A stretch of DNA of 64,000 nucleotides from Amycolatopsis balhimycina FH 1894 (GCF_000384295.1 NZ_KB913037.1:7069533-7133532); one strand, 5' to 3'. Positions 45,162-54,429 are shown, counted from the stretch's first letter. The notes: generated by a model from the sequence alone, not told the origin. Made by a program: numbers and translations.

Positions 45162-45860
45162 ATGACCAACTACCGATCACGCCTGGTCGCTGTCCTCTTC
45201 GCGCTCCTGGCCACGCTGTTCGCCGGTGTCACCGCCGCCGAAGCGGTGACGGCGGCACCCGCTGTCGCCGCCCAGAACGCCTGCGGGAACCTCTCGGGCT
45301 TCTCGCACACGACGCTTTCGGCGCTCCCGGCCGAAGCGACGACGACGTACAACCTGATCCAGAAGGGCGGCCCGTTCCCGTACCCGAAGAACGACGGCGT
45401 CGTCTTCGACAACCGGGAAGGCGTCCTCCCGGCCTGCGCGTCGGGCTACTACCACGAGTACACGGTGCCGACGCCGGGCTCGAGCACCCGCGGCACGCGC
45501 CGCATCGTGACGGGCAGCGCCGGCGAGTACTTCTACACCGGCGACCACTACGCGACGTTCAAGGTCATCGACGTCGGCGGCGGTTCGACGCACACCTGTG
45601 GCGACCTGTCGGGCCTGGCGAAGATCGGCTACTCCCAGCTGTCGTCGGCGGCTCGCACAGTCGTCGACAACGTCCGGAGCGGCGCTTCGACCGGCACGAC
45701 GTACGAGAACCGGGAAGGCGTGCTGCCGTCCTGCGCGTCCGGGTACTATCAGCTGTTCGCCGTCGGCACGAACGACCGCGTCATCTCCGGCAAGGCGGGC
45801 GAGCTGGCCTACACGCCCGACCACTACGCGACCTTCAAGCGGATCGACCTGAATTCCTGA
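45162..45860 (+). CDS. Secreted tandem RNase Sa-like protein; second domain lacks catalytic Glu
   Basis: 232 residues from ATG 45162; signal peptide to about residue 37. Domain 1 (39-138) is close to Streptomyces RNase Sa: PFPYPKNDGVVFDNREGVLP, GYYHEYTV, RGTRRI, GDHYATF; the catalytic set Glu99, Arg110, Arg114 and His129 matches E54, R65, R69 and H85 of RNase Sa. Domain 2 (146-230) repeats the fold and keeps the guanine-recognition YENREGVLP and His221, but the catalytic Glu is Leu198 (YYQLFAV) and the R65 equivalent is lost; it should be inactive. No barstar-like inhibitor gene is adjacent. A TACGGT -10 lies 5-10 bases before the ATG, so the mRNA may be leaderless. It separates coaD from sepIVA. 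Confidence 0.9.
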   Translation: MTNYRSRLVAVLFALLATLFAGVTAAEAVTAAPAVAAQNACGNLSGFSHTTLSALPAEATTTYNLIQKGGPFPYPKNDGVVFDNREGVLPACASGYYHEYTVPTPGSSTRGTRRIVTGSAGEYFYTGDHYATFKVIDVGGGSTHTCGDLSGLAKIGYSQLSSAARTVVDNVRSGASTGTTYENREGVLPSCASGYYQLFAVGTNDRVISGKAGELAYTPDHYATFKRIDLNS

Positions 45861-45864
45861 TCTT

Positions 45865-45915
45865 GCGACCGGCCCCGGGCGCTTCCGCCGGAGGGACACG
45901 CCCGGCGCCGGTCGC
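45865..45915. terminator. Strong hairpin after the RNase gene
   Basis: Stem GCGACCGGC / GCCGGTCGC plus inner CCGGGCG / CGCCCGG, immediately after the stop of the RNase-like gene; no T tract. Confidence 0.7.
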
Positions 45916-45978
45916 GTTCACCGCTTCGGCGCCGGATGAGGGCAGACTGGTTCCCAGCGACAGGGGATTGGAGTGGCC

Positions 45979-46707
45979 GTGTACCGGGTTTTCGAGGCGC
46001 TCGACGAGCTCGTCACCATCGTCGAGGAGGCGCGCGGCGTCCCGATGACGTCCAGCTGCGTGGTGCCCCGCGGCGACGTGCTCGAACTCCTCGACGACGT
46101 GCGCGACGCGCTGCCGGCGGAGATCGACGACGCCCAGGACGTCCTCGACAAGCGCGACGACCTGATCCACGCCGCCCGCAAGGAGGCGAGCGAGACGGTC
46201 GTCGGCGCGAACGCCGAGGCCGAGCGCGCGATCGCCGACGCCACCGACGAAGCCGAGCGCATCCTCGCCGACGCGCGCGCCCGCGCTGAGCAGATGCTCG
46301 CCGACGCGCACGACCAGGCCGACCGCACGGTCGCGGCGGGCCAGGCCGAGTACCAGAACCTGACCGACCGCTCACGCGGGGAGTCCGAGCGCATGATCCA
46401 GGCCGGCCGCGACGCGTACGACCGCGCGATCGACGAAGGCCGCGCGGAGCAGGCCCGCCTGGTGGCGCAGACGGAGGTCGTCCAGGCGGCCCACGCCGAG
46501 TCGGCCCGCATCGTCGACGAGGCCCACGCGGAGGCCGACCGCCAGCGTGCGGACTGCGACGCCTACGTCGACGGCAAGCTGGCGGAGTTCTCGGAGCTGC
46601 TGGCGACCACACTGCGAACGGTCGATTCGGGCCGCAACCACCTGCGCTCCCCGGCAAACCTGCCCAGCTCAGGCGGCCGCCCGACCCTGTACGACTACCA
46701 GGTGTGA
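45979..46707 (+). CDS. sepIVA: DivIVA-domain cell division protein SepIVA
   Basis: 242 residues. VYRVFEALDELVTIVEEARG and VPRGDVLELLDDVRDALP match mycobacterial SepIVA (Rv2927c), which works at the septum and in envelope growth. The remainder is a long coiled coil of heptads (EAERAIADATDEAERILADA). GTG 45979 has GGAG five bases upstream and matches the family N-terminus; GTG 45973 is two codons longer. Same neighbourhood as in mycobacteria: coaD before, DUF177, rpmF, rnc and mutM after. Confidence 0.9.
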   Translation: MYRVFEALDELVTIVEEARGVPMTSSCVVPRGDVLELLDDVRDALPAEIDDAQDVLDKRDDLIHAARKEASETVVGANAEAERAIADATDEAERILADARARAEQMLADAHDQADRTVAAGQAEYQNLTDRSRGESERMIQAGRDAYDRAIDEGRAEQARLVAQTEVVQAAHAESARIVDEAHAEADRQRADCDAYVDGKLAEFSELLATTLRTVDSGRNHLRSPANLPSSGGRPTLYDYQV

Positions 46708-46752
46708 CACGAATCTCGCCGGCTTGGCCGGCTCTCCCTCGGCTCGCCGGAG

Positions 46753-46805
46753 GTCTTGAATGACTCATTCAGGACCTCCGAAGACCTGAATGAGTCATTC
46801 AAGAC
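46753..46805. repeat. Gene-end palindrome P4 (21-11-21)
   Basis: Arms 46753-46773 and 46785-46805 are exactly complementary. Each arm contains the self-palindromic core TGAATGA(C/G)TCATTCA. Lies between sepIVA and the DUF177 gene. Bases 46758-46810 match 57324-57376 with one difference in 53, so this is a dispersed near-identical repeat. Confidence 0.92.
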
Positions 46806-46896
46806 ACCGCGGCGGCACCACCCCCGCGCCCGCCGGCACCGAGGCTGCGAGGGTCCAGCTCAAAAGGGGTGGCGACCAGTGCGTACCCTGGACTGG

Positions 46897-47490
46897 ATGT
46901 CCGAGAACAAGACCCCCCAGCTCGACGACCGCAGCCCCTGGGTGATCGACACCCGTGAGCTCGGCCGTCACGCCGGCCTGAGCCGCGCCGTCCAGCGCAG
47001 CGTGCCGGTGGAGACGCCCCTAGGCGTCCCCGATGTCATCACCATCGAAGCCGGCTCCGAGCTGGAACTCGACCTGCTGCTCGAGTCCGTCGTCGAAGGC
47101 GTGCTGGTCAGCGGCACCGCGAAGGCCATCGCGAAGGGTGCCTGCGCGCGTTGCCTCGACCCGCTCACCGAGAAGGTCGAGGTCGAGGTCCAGGAGCTGT
47201 TCGCCTACCCGGGGTCGGCCACCGAGGAGACCACCGACGAGGACGAGATCCCCCGGCTGGTCGACGACCGGATCGACCTCGAACCCATTGTCCGCGACGC
47301 CGTCGTGCTGGCCCTGCCGCTGGCCCCGCTGTGCACCGAAGACTGCGCCGGCCTCTGCATCGAGTGCGGCGTCAAGTGGGCCGATCTCGAGCCCGGACAC
47401 GGGCATGAGAAGATAGACCCTCGGTGGGCCGCACTGGTCGAGCGCTTCGACGAGAACGCGGGCGAAACGCCTGCGCAAGGGCCCAGCTGA
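46897..47490 (+). CDS. DUF177 (YceD-like) protein of the rpmF operon
   Basis: 197 residues: WVIDTRELGRHAGLSR, zinc-type Cys pairs CARCLDPL and CTEDCAGLCIECG. The family always sits before rpmF and is thought to act in ribosome/23S rRNA biogenesis (YceD). A TACCCT -10 lies just upstream of ATG 46897, suggesting a leaderless message; GTG 46879 is an alternative start. 86 bp before rpmF. Confidence 0.9.
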   Translation: MSENKTPQLDDRSPWVIDTRELGRHAGLSRAVQRSVPVETPLGVPDVITIEAGSELELDLLLESVVEGVLVSGTAKAIAKGACARCLDPLTEKVEVEVQELFAYPGSATEETTDEDEIPRLVDDRIDLEPIVRDAVVLALPLAPLCTEDCAGLCIECGVKWADLEPGHGHEKIDPRWAALVERFDENAGETPAQGPS

Positions 47491-47576
47491 AAAGAGCAAG
47501 CCTGACGAGCGTCCAGCTCGATCCGGTGAGAAAGTTCGCTCGCACCGCGAGCAGACCGTCATAAGGAGATCTACTC

Positions 47577-47759
47577 GTGGCCGTCCCGAAGCGGAAGATG
47601 TCGCGATCCAACACGCGCTCCCGCCGCAGTCAGTGGAAGGCGGCTCCGGTGCAGCTGGTGCCCTGCTCCAACCGCGCCTGCAAGCAGCCGAAGCTCCAGC
47701 ACATCGCGTGCCCGTCGTGCGGCCAGCACAACGGCCGCCAGGTCGTCGAGCCCGCCTGA
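47577..47759 (+). CDS. rpmF: 50S ribosomal protein L32
   Basis: 60 residues, [20 protein letters not shown] start and a four-Cys zinc ribbon ([13 protein letters not shown]). The zinc-containing form; no zinc-free paralogue seen here. GTG 47577. Confidence 0.97.
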   Translation: MAVPKRKMSRSNTRSRRSQWKAAPVQLVPCSNRACKQPKLQHIACPSCGQHNGRQVVEPA

Positions 47760-47772
47760 TCGGGTAGCCGAC

Positions 47773-48522
47773 ATGGGGGGCAAGACGCCCGGGGGACCAC
47801 CAGCCGATCCGGCGCCGTTGCTCGAAGCGCTCGGGGTCACACTCGACCCCGAGCTGCTCCGGCTTTCGCTGACGCACCGTTCGTACGCGTACGAAAACGG
47901 GGGTCTGCCGCCGAACGAGCGGCTGGAGTTCCTCGGTGACGCCGTGCTCGGCCTCGTCGTCACCGATCACCTGTACACCACGCATCCCGATCTGCCCGAA
48001 GGTCAGCTCGCGAAGCTTCGCGCCAGTGTCGTCAACATGCACGCACTGGCGCGGGTGGCGCGCGGGCTCGGCGACGGCGGTCTCGGGGCACACCTGCTGC
48101 TGGGCAAGGGCGAAGAGCTCACCGGCGGCCGGGACAAGGCGAGCATCCTCGCCGACGGCCTGGAAGCGGTGATCGGTGCCGTCTATCTCGCGCACGGCAT
48201 CGAGATCGCGCGCAAGCTCGTGCACCACCTCTTCGACGGCCTGCTCGCCGAAGCGCCGCTGCGCGGGGCCGGGCTCGACTGGAAGACGAGCCTGCAGGAG
48301 CTGACCGCGTCGGCCGGTCTCGGCGTGCCCGAGTACAAGGTCGAGGACACCGGGCCGGACCACCGCAAGGAGTTCACGGCCACGGTGCTCGTCGCCGGCC
48401 GTCCGCTCGGCGACGGCACCGGGTCGACGAAGAAGGAAGCGGAGCAGAAGGCCGCCGAGACGGCCTGGCGCTCGCTGTCCGCCGAACTCGACGCGAAGAA
48501 GAAGGCCGATCCCGAGTCCTGA
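47773..48522 (+). CDS. rnc: Ribonuclease III
   Basis: 249 residues: signature [16 protein letters not shown], catalytic Asp/Glu in [18 protein letters not shown], and a C-terminal double-stranded RNA-binding domain ([14 protein letters not shown] ... [15 protein letters not shown]). Processes rRNA precursors and double-stranded RNA. 13 bp after rpmF. Its usual partner mutM is displaced by the lyase gene. Confidence 0.96.
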   Translation: MGGKTPGGPPADPAPLLEALGVTLDPELLRLSLTHRSYAYENGGLPPNERLEFLGDAVLGLVVTDHLYTTHPDLPEGQLAKLRASVVNMHALARVARGLGDGGLGAHLLLGKGEELTGGRDKASILADGLEAVIGAVYLAHGIEIARKLVHHLFDGLLAEAPLRGAGLDWKTSLQELTASAGLGVPEYKVEDTGPDHRKEFTATVLVAGRPLGDGTGSTKKEAEQKAAETAWRSLSAELDAKKKADPES

Positions 48523-48609
48523 TCAGCGGGAACCTCCGTTGACGTTTCGCCGGACCGCTCAGTAGCGTGTGGACATCCGCCGCCCGGTGCTCACTGAGAG
48601 GTTTGGCGG

Positions 48610-49965
48610 ATGCGTCTGTTCTTCGTTCCCCTGATCGCGGCGGCGCTCGTCGTCGTGCCCGGACCGCCGGCGTCGGCCGCGCAGATCCGGGTGACTTCGC
48701 TTTCGGCGCTGCAGTCCGCGCTGGACAAGGCGAACCCGGGTGACACGATCGCCTTGGCCGACGGCTCCTACTCCGCGGGCTCGACGCTGACGATCAAGCG
48801 GTCCGGCGCCACGTCGGCGCCGGTCACGGTCACCGCCGAGCACGTCGGCAAGGCGACGATCACCGGCTCGAAGACGTTCGCCTTCGCGAGCGGCGTCTCG
48901 AACGTCGTGCTGCAGGGCTTCAAGTTCCGCAACGGCGCGTCGCTGAGCGTTCCCGCCGGTGCGTCGCACAACCGCTTGTCCCGCAACGACTTCCAGCTCA
49001 CGAGCGACGGCAACTGGGTCACGGTGAACGGCGACGACACCGAGGTCGACCGCAACGTCTTCCAGAACCGCACCAGCCAGGGCGTGTTCCTGCAGGTCCT
49101 CGGGCCGTCCGACGCCATGGCGCAGCGCGTCCACGTGCACCACAACTACTTCTACAACCACCAGTTCTCGGGGTCGAACGGCGGCGAGTCGATCCGGCTC
49201 GGGCTGAGCAACCACCAGTCGTACGCGGCGCACGCCGTGCTGGAGTACAACCTCTTCGAGAAGGCCGACGGCGACAGCGAGGCGATCTCCGTCAAGTCGT
49301 CGGACAACGTGGTGCGCTACAACACGATCCGCGACAGCCGGGGCTACATCGTGCTGCGCCACGGCAACCGCAGCGTGGTCGAGGGCAATCTGCTGTTCGG
49401 TTCGGGCATCCGCTTCCACGGGAACGACCACAAGATCGTCAACAATTACGTGGCCAACAGCGGCGACCGCGCGATCGTGTTCGGCTCCGGCAACGAAGCC
49501 GACAGCGGGCCGACGAGCAAGCTGCACGACCGGCCGGACCGCGTGACGGTCGCCTACAACACGGTGCTGGGTTCCCACAGCGTCATCGACGGCGACGGCG
49601 GCGACTTCAAGCCGAAGGACTGCGTGGTCGCGAACAACATCGTGAAGGGCACCTCCGGCACGCTCGTGACGATGCCGAGCGGGTCGACGGTCAAGTACGA
49701 GGGCAACATCACCTTCGGCGGCACGGCGGGGATTCCGTCGCGGAACGTCGACCCCAAGCTGGTCGAGGACGCCGCCGGGCTCTACCGGCTGGCGTCCGGC
49801 AGCCCGGCGATCGACGCGGGTGCCGGGTCGTACTCGTACGCCGCGAAGGACTTCGACCTGCAGGCCCGCACCGGCACCTTCGACGTCGGCGCGGACGAGT
49901 ACTTCGCTTCCGGCGCGACGCGGGTCCCGCTGACGAAGGCGGACGTCGGCCCCTCTGCCCCGTAG
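48610..49965 (+). CDS. Secreted parallel-beta-helix polysaccharide lyase, PL6-like
   Basis: 451 residues: signal peptide ([18 protein letters not shown], cleavage ASA), then a right-handed beta-helix with [20 protein letters not shown] and many 'N.v.yN...' coils. It resembles family PL6 (alginate lyase/chondroitinase B): the segment [18 protein letters not shown] and [20 protein letters not shown] carries the Ca/Glu-type positions, and [20 protein letters not shown] the Lys/Arg region expected for catalysis. Substrate (alginate, dermatan or another uronide) not assignable by eye. It lies between rnc and mutM, which are normally adjacent, suggesting insertion. ATG 48610. Confidence 0.88.
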   Translation: MRLFFVPLIAAALVVVPGPPASAAQIRVTSLSALQSALDKANPGDTIALADGSYSAGSTLTIKRSGATSAPVTVTAEHVGKATITGSKTFAFASGVSNVVLQGFKFRNGASLSVPAGASHNRLSRNDFQLTSDGNWVTVNGDDTEVDRNVFQNRTSQGVFLQVLGPSDAMAQRVHVHHNYFYNHQFSGSNGGESIRLGLSNHQSYAAHAVLEYNLFEKADGDSEAISVKSSDNVVRYNTIRDSRGYIVLRHGNRSVVEGNLLFGSGIRFHGNDHKIVNNYVANSGDRAIVFGSGNEADSGPTSKLHDRPDRVTVAYNTVLGSHSVIDGDGGDFKPKDCVVANNIVKGTSGTLVTMPSGSTVKYEGNITFGGTAGIPSRNVDPKLVEDAAGLYRLASGSPAIDAGAGSYSYAAKDFDLQARTGTFDVGADEYFASGATRVPLTKADVGPSAP

Positions 49966-50011
49966 CAGCGCCTTTTCGAGAAGTGTCGTACCCGGCGGGC
50001 ACAATGGCGGT

Positions 50012-50881
50012 ATGCCCGAACTCCCCGAGGTCGAAGTCGTCCGCCTGGGCCTGCAGGTGCACATCGCGGGCCGGACCATCCGCGAGGCGGAGGTCCTGCA
50101 CCCGCGCGCCATCCGCCGGCACGCGCTCGGCGCGGAGGACTTCACGCAGCGGCTCACCGGCACCCGCGTCGAGGCGGCGCGGCGCCGCGGCAAGTACCTG
50201 TGGCTCGAGCTGTCCGACAAGGAGGCGCTGCTGGCCCACCTCGGCATGAGCGGGCAGATGCTCGTCCAGCCGGAGGACGCGCCGGACGAGAAGCACCTGC
50301 GGGTGCGGCTGCGCTTCGACGACGACGGGCCGGAGCTGCGCTTCGTCGACCAGCGGACGTTCGGCGGCCTGGCGCTCGACGACCTGCACGACGTCGGCGA
50401 CGACGTGCTGCTGCCGGACACGATCGCGCACATCGCGCGTGACCCGATGGACCCGGCGTTCGACCTCGACGCGGCCGTGCGCGCGCTGCGCTCCCGGCGC
50501 ACCGAGGTCAAGCGGGCGCTGCTGGACCAGACGCTGGTTTCGGGCATCGGCAACATCTACGCCGACGAAGCGCTGTGGCGCGCTCGCCTGCACTGGTCCC
50601 GGCCGACCGAAAAGCTGACCACGGCGAAGGGGCGCGAGCTGCTGTCGGCGGCGTCGGACGTGATGAACGCGGCACTGGGCGCGGGCGGCACGTCGTTCGA
50701 CGCGTTGTACGTCAACGTCAACGGGCAGTCGGGGTACTTCGACCGGTCCTTGGACGCGTACGGCCAGGAGGGCATGCCGTGCTCCCGGTGCGGCACGGCG
50801 ATCCGGCGGGAGCCGTTCATGAACCGTTCGTCGTTCTCGTGTCCACGCTGCCAGCCGCGGCCGAGGGCGAACTCGCGTTGA
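50012..50881 (+). CDS. mutM: Formamidopyrimidine-DNA glycosylase
   Basis: 289 residues: Pro2-Glu3 at the N-terminus ([11 protein letters not shown]) as the catalytic nucleophile pair, GKYLWLEL with the conserved Lys, [19 protein letters not shown], and the C-terminal zinc finger CSRCG ... CPRC. Excises 8-oxoguanine. ATG 50012. The stop lies in the promoter region of the next gene. Confidence 0.97.
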   Translation: MPELPEVEVVRLGLQVHIAGRTIREAEVLHPRAIRRHALGAEDFTQRLTGTRVEAARRRGKYLWLELSDKEALLAHLGMSGQMLVQPEDAPDEKHLRVRLRFDDDGPELRFVDQRTFGGLALDDLHDVGDDVLLPDTIAHIARDPMDPAFDLDAAVRALRSRRTEVKRALLDQTLVSGIGNIYADEALWRARLHWSRPTEKLTTAKGRELLSAASDVMNAALGAGGTSFDALYVNVNGQSGYFDRSLDAYGQEGMPCSRCGTAIRREPFMNRSSFSCPRCQPRPRANSR

Positions 50882-50927
50882 TAAATGGTGTTCGCCTTTC
50901 AGCTAGGATGAATACGCCTGGTAGCTG
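50878..50927 (+). promoter_or_regulatory. Promoter and inverted repeat of the XRE-ImmA operon
   Basis: TTGATA (50878-50883) and TAGGAT (50904-50909) could serve as -35/-10 with a long spacer. CAGCTA-N16-TAGCTG (50900-50927) flanks the start region; the AGCTA/TAGCT half-sites recur upstream of the HTH gene at 62.8 kb. Confidence 0.5.
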
Positions 50928-50939
50928 AGGGAGTGCATC

Positions 50940-51374
50940 GTGGTCAAGGAGCCCGGCAAGTCGACGCTGGCCGACAAGATCGACCGGCTGTTCCACGTGG
51001 TCCGCAGGCCCGATCGGGAGCCGTACAGCAACGAAGAGGTCGCGAAGGCCTGCCGTGAGGCCACCGGCGAAAGCTTTTCGACGACCTACCTGTGGCAGCT
51101 GCGCACGGGCCGCCGGGACAACCCGACCAAGCGCCACCTCGAAGCACTGGCGCAGTTCTTCGGAGTGCCTCCGGCATACTTCTTCGACGACGAGCAGAGC
51201 ACGAAGATCGCCGAAGAACTGGCCTTGCTGGGCGCGCTGCGCGACGCCGGCGTCCGGGACCTCGCCTTGCGCGCGGTGACCCTGTCGGCCGACGGTCTCG
51301 ACACGATCAGCGACATGATCGACGCCATCGCCCGGAGGGAGGCCGGTCGCGGCGGGGCGAAGAAGGAGAACTGA
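50940..51374 (+). CDS. EspR-like XRE-family regulator
   Basis: 144 residues: N-terminal HTH (YSNEEVAKACREATGESFSTTYLWQLRTGRRDNPTKRHLEA region) and a C-terminal helical dimerisation part with FFGVPPAYFFDD, as in EspR-type nucleoid-associated regulators of mycobacteria. Followed by an ImmA-like gene and a MAB_1171c-like membrane gene, a recurring trio in actinobacteria. GTG 50940 with GGGAG. Confidence 0.88.
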   Translation: MVKEPGKSTLADKIDRLFHVVRRPDREPYSNEEVAKACREATGESFSTTYLWQLRTGRRDNPTKRHLEALAQFFGVPPAYFFDDEQSTKIAEELALLGALRDAGVRDLALRAVTLSADGLDTISDMIDAIARREAGRGGAKKEN

Positions 51375-51375
51375 G

Positions 51376-51585
51376 GTGGCGGCACGCTGCCGGCGAACAA
51401 CGCCCCGGCCTTTCGCGGCAGTGGGGCGGAACCGGGCCGATCCCGCGGCGGGCAGGGGACCAAGCGCGGCGAGTCCGCGCGCTACCTCCGTGCGGCTTTT
51501 CTCGGCCCCGCCGCGTATCCCCGCGGCGCCCGCCGCGTTGAACCGGCCGGGGCCGTTCGGCCGACGCGTGGTGAGGGAGTTCTGA
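51376..51585 (+). CDS. Possible small basic ORF between XRE and ImmA genes
   Basis: 69 codons, Arg/Pro/Ala-rich, GTG 51376 six bases after AAGGAG; the next gene starts 2 bases after its stop. Position favours a real gene, but third-codon GC is clearly lower than in neighbours and the composition looks like spacer. It could instead be simply untranslated leader. Low confidence. Confidence 0.25.
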   Translation: MAARCRRTTPRPFAAVGRNRADPAAGRGPSAASPRATSVRLFSAPPRIPAAPAALNRPGPFGRRVVREF

Positions 51586-51586
51586 A

Positions 51587-52156
51587 GTGGCGCGACCATC
51601 GTGGCGGCGGCGATCGAGCCGCACGCTGTGGGAGCGGGCGCGTCAGGTCGCCGACGGCGTCAGCCTGCCCGAACCCTTCGATGCCGAGGCGTTCGTCGCC
51701 GGCCTGGCCGCCGAACGCGGCCGCCCCATCGAACTGATGCCTGTCAGCGCTCCCGAGGGCGCGCCGTGCGGGTTGCTGATGAGCACCGAACGCGCCGACT
51801 ACATCCTCTACCCGGCGAACACGACCGCGCTGCACCGGCGGCACATCCTGCTGCACGAGGTCGGGCACCTGCTCTGCGGCCACACCGGCGCCGACGCCGG
51901 CGCCGACGGTGTGGCCATCGACGCCGCGGCCGGGCGGCAGCTGATGCCGCACCTTTCGCCCGAGCTCGTCCGGCGGGTGCTCGGCCGCACCACCTACACC
52001 GAGGTCGAGGAACGCGAAGCCGAGCTGGTCGCGAGCCTGCTCGCGCAACGCGTCGTACGGCCCGAAGAACCGCGCGAACCCGGGCCCGGCGTCCCGGACG
52101 GCGTACGGCGCTTCGACTCGGTGTTCGGCGGCCGGACTCGCCGTCGTTCGCCGTGA
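51587..52156 (+). CDS. ImmA/IrrE-type metallopeptidase-domain protein
   Basis: 189 residues with the zincin motif HEVGH (90-94) and the downstream helix EEREAELVASLLAQ that supplies the third ligand, as in ImmA/IrrE peptidases that cleave or control their XRE partner. Basic C-terminus. GTG 51587; stop overlaps the next gene by 4 bp. Acts probably on the EspR-like regulator two genes upstream or on the membrane protein's signal (inference). Confidence 0.85.
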   Translation: MARPSWRRRSSRTLWERARQVADGVSLPEPFDAEAFVAGLAAERGRPIELMPVSAPEGAPCGLLMSTERADYILYPANTTALHRRHILLHEVGHLLCGHTGADAGADGVAIDAAAGRQLMPHLSPELVRRVLGRTTYTEVEEREAELVASLLAQRVVRPEEPREPGPGVPDGVRRFDSVFGGRTRRRSP

Positions 52157-53346
52157 TCGAGACGCTGGCCTACCACCTGTGCGTGGTGGGCTTCGCCGGG
52201 TTCGGGTACAAGCTGATCGAGGCCCGGCACAGTCAGCCCGCGCGCACGATGTGGCTCCTGGCCGGGTTCGGCATCTGCATCGCCACCGGCATCCTGGTGT
52301 TGACGCCGGCGATGGCGGCCCTGGCCGGCCCGGGCCCGGTGGCCGAGTGGGTGCTGACCCTGGCCGGTGACGAGCTGAAGCTGGCGGCGATCGGCTTCGC
52401 CGTCGCTTTCACGCAGTCGATGTGGCGGGGCGAACGCGCGAGGCCGGTGCCGCACGCGTTGTTCACCGGAGCGACGATGGTGCTGCTCGCGGTGTTTTTC
52501 GCGCTGTCCGAACCGAAGCGCGTCGGCGACGACACGCTGTTCTCGCCCGGCACGGTGCCGTTCGCCCTCGCCGACAAGGTCCTGTTCCTGCTCTACAGCC
52601 TGGTCAGCCTCGGCCTGCTGTTCGCGGTGTTCGTCCGCAGCGCGTGGCACGCGGAGCCGGGGCCGCTGCGCGCCGGGCTGTGGCTGCTGGTCGCCGGGGT
52701 GGGCACGGCTTTCGTGTGGACGTTCTGGGACGTCGACGACGTCCGGCAGCTTGCCGCGACCGCCCGCATCGGCGCCCGTGAGGACCTGCCGTCGTCCGTG
52801 CTCGCCGCGGCGACGATCGGTTTCGTCGCCACCGGGGCGACGCTCAGCGCGTGGTCGCCGGCGGTCTCGTCGGTGCTCGGCCGGGTCCGCGCGTACCGCG
52901 CCTACCGCCGCATCGAGCCACTGTGGACGGCATTGCGCGCGGCGGTGCCGGGCATCGCGCTCGATCCGGGCCGCGAGCTGGCGGGTGGCGCGGAGTTCGC
53001 GCTGTACCGCCGGGTCATCGAAATCCGCGACGGCCACCTCGCCCTGCGAGCCCACTTCGACCCCGGCCTCCCCGCTCGCGCGGCGGCCGCGGCGCGCGGC
53101 GCGGGGGTTCGCGAAGCCGACGTGGCGGCCACGGTGGAAGCCGTGACCCTGGCGGCGGCGATCGAAGCGGGCCGGGCGGGACGGCGGTTCGAGCCGGGGG
53201 AGCCGCCCCCGGACCCGTTGCCGGACGCGGACGTCGAGACGGAAGCGGCCTGGCTGGTCCGGGTCAGCCGGGCCTGGCGGCGCGAGACGGTGGTCGAGAG
53301 GGTGCGGGCCGCCGCCTCCGCAGCTCCCCAGGTCTCAAGTCCGTGA
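52153..53346 (+). CDS. MAB_1171c-type membrane protein (DUF6545-like)
   Basis: 397 residues: seven membrane segments in the first ~240 (for example LCVVGFAGFGYKLIEARH and AAIGFAVAFTQSMWRG), then a cytoplasmic domain with RIEPLWTALRAAVPGIAL and YRRVIEIRDGHLALR. That pattern matches a family annotated as MAB_1171c putative transporters, always linked to XRE/ImmA genes. GTG 52153 overlaps the ImmA stop. The stop codon lies in palindrome P5 (agt ccg tga). Confidence 0.82.
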   Translation: MIETLAYHLCVVGFAGFGYKLIEARHSQPARTMWLLAGFGICIATGILVLTPAMAALAGPGPVAEWVLTLAGDELKLAAIGFAVAFTQSMWRGERARPVPHALFTGATMVLLAVFFALSEPKRVGDDTLFSPGTVPFALADKVLFLLYSLVSLGLLFAVFVRSAWHAEPGPLRAGLWLLVAGVGTAFVWTFWDVDDVRQLAATARIGAREDLPSSVLAAATIGFVATGATLSAWSPAVSSVLGRVRAYRAYRRIEPLWTALRAAVPGIALDPGRELAGGAEFALYRRVIEIRDGHLALRAHFDPGLPARAAAAARGAGVREADVAATVEAVTLAAAIEAGRAGRRFEPGEPPPDPLPDADVETEAAWLVRVSRAWRRETVVERVRAAASAAPQVSSP

Positions 53347-53396
53347 ATGGCACATTGAGGGACGTAGAGTCCCTCAATGTGCCATTCACGGCACTT
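53337..53396. repeat. Gene-end palindrome P5 (23-5-23, extendable)
   Basis: Core arms 53341-53363 and 53369-53391 are exactly complementary (begin CCGTGAATGGCACATTGAGG); one mismatch further out the pairing continues to 53337/53396. Located between convergent genes; it supplies the TGA of the upstream membrane-protein gene, in the same agt-ccg-tga context as P2. Confidence 0.92.
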
Positions 53397-53414
53397 CAAG
53401 CCGGCGCGGTGCCG

Positions 53415-54317
53415 TCAGCGTGGGTAGCGGGCGCCGTTGACCGTCACCCTCAGCGTGTACAGCGAACTCGACGCCGTGATGAACAGCTCGTTCCCCCGTG
53501 CGCCGCCGAACGTGAAGTTCGAGCAGATCTCCGGGATCAGGAGCTTGCCGATCCGGGTTCCGTCGGGGGCGAAGCAGTGCAGGCCGTCGTGGGCCGCGGC
53601 CCAGACCTGGCCTTCGCTGTCGACGCGGACTCCGTCGAAGCCGCCCTTGTCGCTCGTCGCGAAGATCTCGCCGCCCGTCAGCGTGCCGTTTTCGCGGACG
53701 CCGAACACGCGGAGGTGGCTCGGGTCCTGCCGGGTGTCGGCGATGTACAGCAGTGACTCGTCGGCCGAAAACGCCAGCCCGTTCGGGCGCGAGAAGTCGT
53801 CGGCGACGATCCGCACCTCGCCCGACGGGTCGACGCGGTACACGTGACACCCGCCGATCTCGCTCTCCGCGCGGTAGCCCTCGTAGTCGCTGTCGATGCC
53901 GTAGCTCGGGTCGGTGAACCAGATCGACCCGTCCGAGTGCTCGACGACGTCGTTCGGGCTGTTCAACCGCTTTCCCTGATACGCGTCGGCCAGCACCGTG
54001 ATCGAGCCGTCGTGCTCGGTGCGCGTCACCCGGCGGAGGCCCTGCTCGCAGCTGACCAGGCGTCCCCGGCGGTCAGCTGTGTGGCCGTTCGCGTAGTTCG
54101 ACGGCTGCCGGAACACCCCGACCCGGCCGGTCGTCTCGTCCCAGCGCAGCGTGCGGTCGTTCGGGATGTCGCTGAACACCAGGTACCGGCCGGCCGGGAA
54201 GTACACCGGTCCCTCGGTCCAGCGGCAGCCGGTGTGCAGGCGCTGCATCCACTCGTCGCCGTTGACGCGTGCGAAGCGCTCGTCGAGCACCTGAAAGTCC
54301 GTCTTCACCAGATCCAT
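53415..54317 (-). CDS. SMP-30/gluconolactonase-family hydrolase
   Basis: 300 residues, six-bladed propeller: Glu in CRWTEGPVYF, NSPNDVVEHSDGSIWFTDPSYG, and RPNGLAFSADESLLYIADT, the metal-binding Glu/Asn/Asp set of the family. Hydrolyses sugar lactones or related esters; exact substrate unknown. No signal peptide. ATG 54317 with GAGGAG. Divergent from the PadR gene. Confidence 0.9.
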   Translation of the reverse strand: MDLVKTDFQVLDERFARVNGDEWMQRLHTGCRWTEGPVYFPAGRYLVFSDIPNDRTLRWDETTGRVGVFRQPSNYANGHTADRRGRLVSCEQGLRRVTRTEHDGSITVLADAYQGKRLNSPNDVVEHSDGSIWFTDPSYGIDSDYEGYRAESEIGGCHVYRVDPSGEVRIVADDFSRPNGLAFSADESLLYIADTRQDPSHLRVFGVRENGTLTGGEIFATSDKGGFDGVRVDSEGQVWAAAHDGLHCFAPDGTRIGKLLIPEICSNFTFGGARGNELFITASSSLYTLRVTVNGARYPR

Positions 54318-54429
54318 CGCCCACTCCTCAACCAGATTCTGTGCAGAGCATGCCTGATGAACGGCCCTCTGCCGTGCGCACTACTGTGCAATGCGTGGTA
54401 CCGTCCCATGCGTAAGACTGGAGGGTGCA

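Noticed and set aside
46756..46896. Longer start for the DUF177 gene through palindrome P4
   Set aside because: It would translate the palindrome itself (NDSFRTSEDLNESF); the TACCCT -10 and family N-terminus favour ATG 46897.
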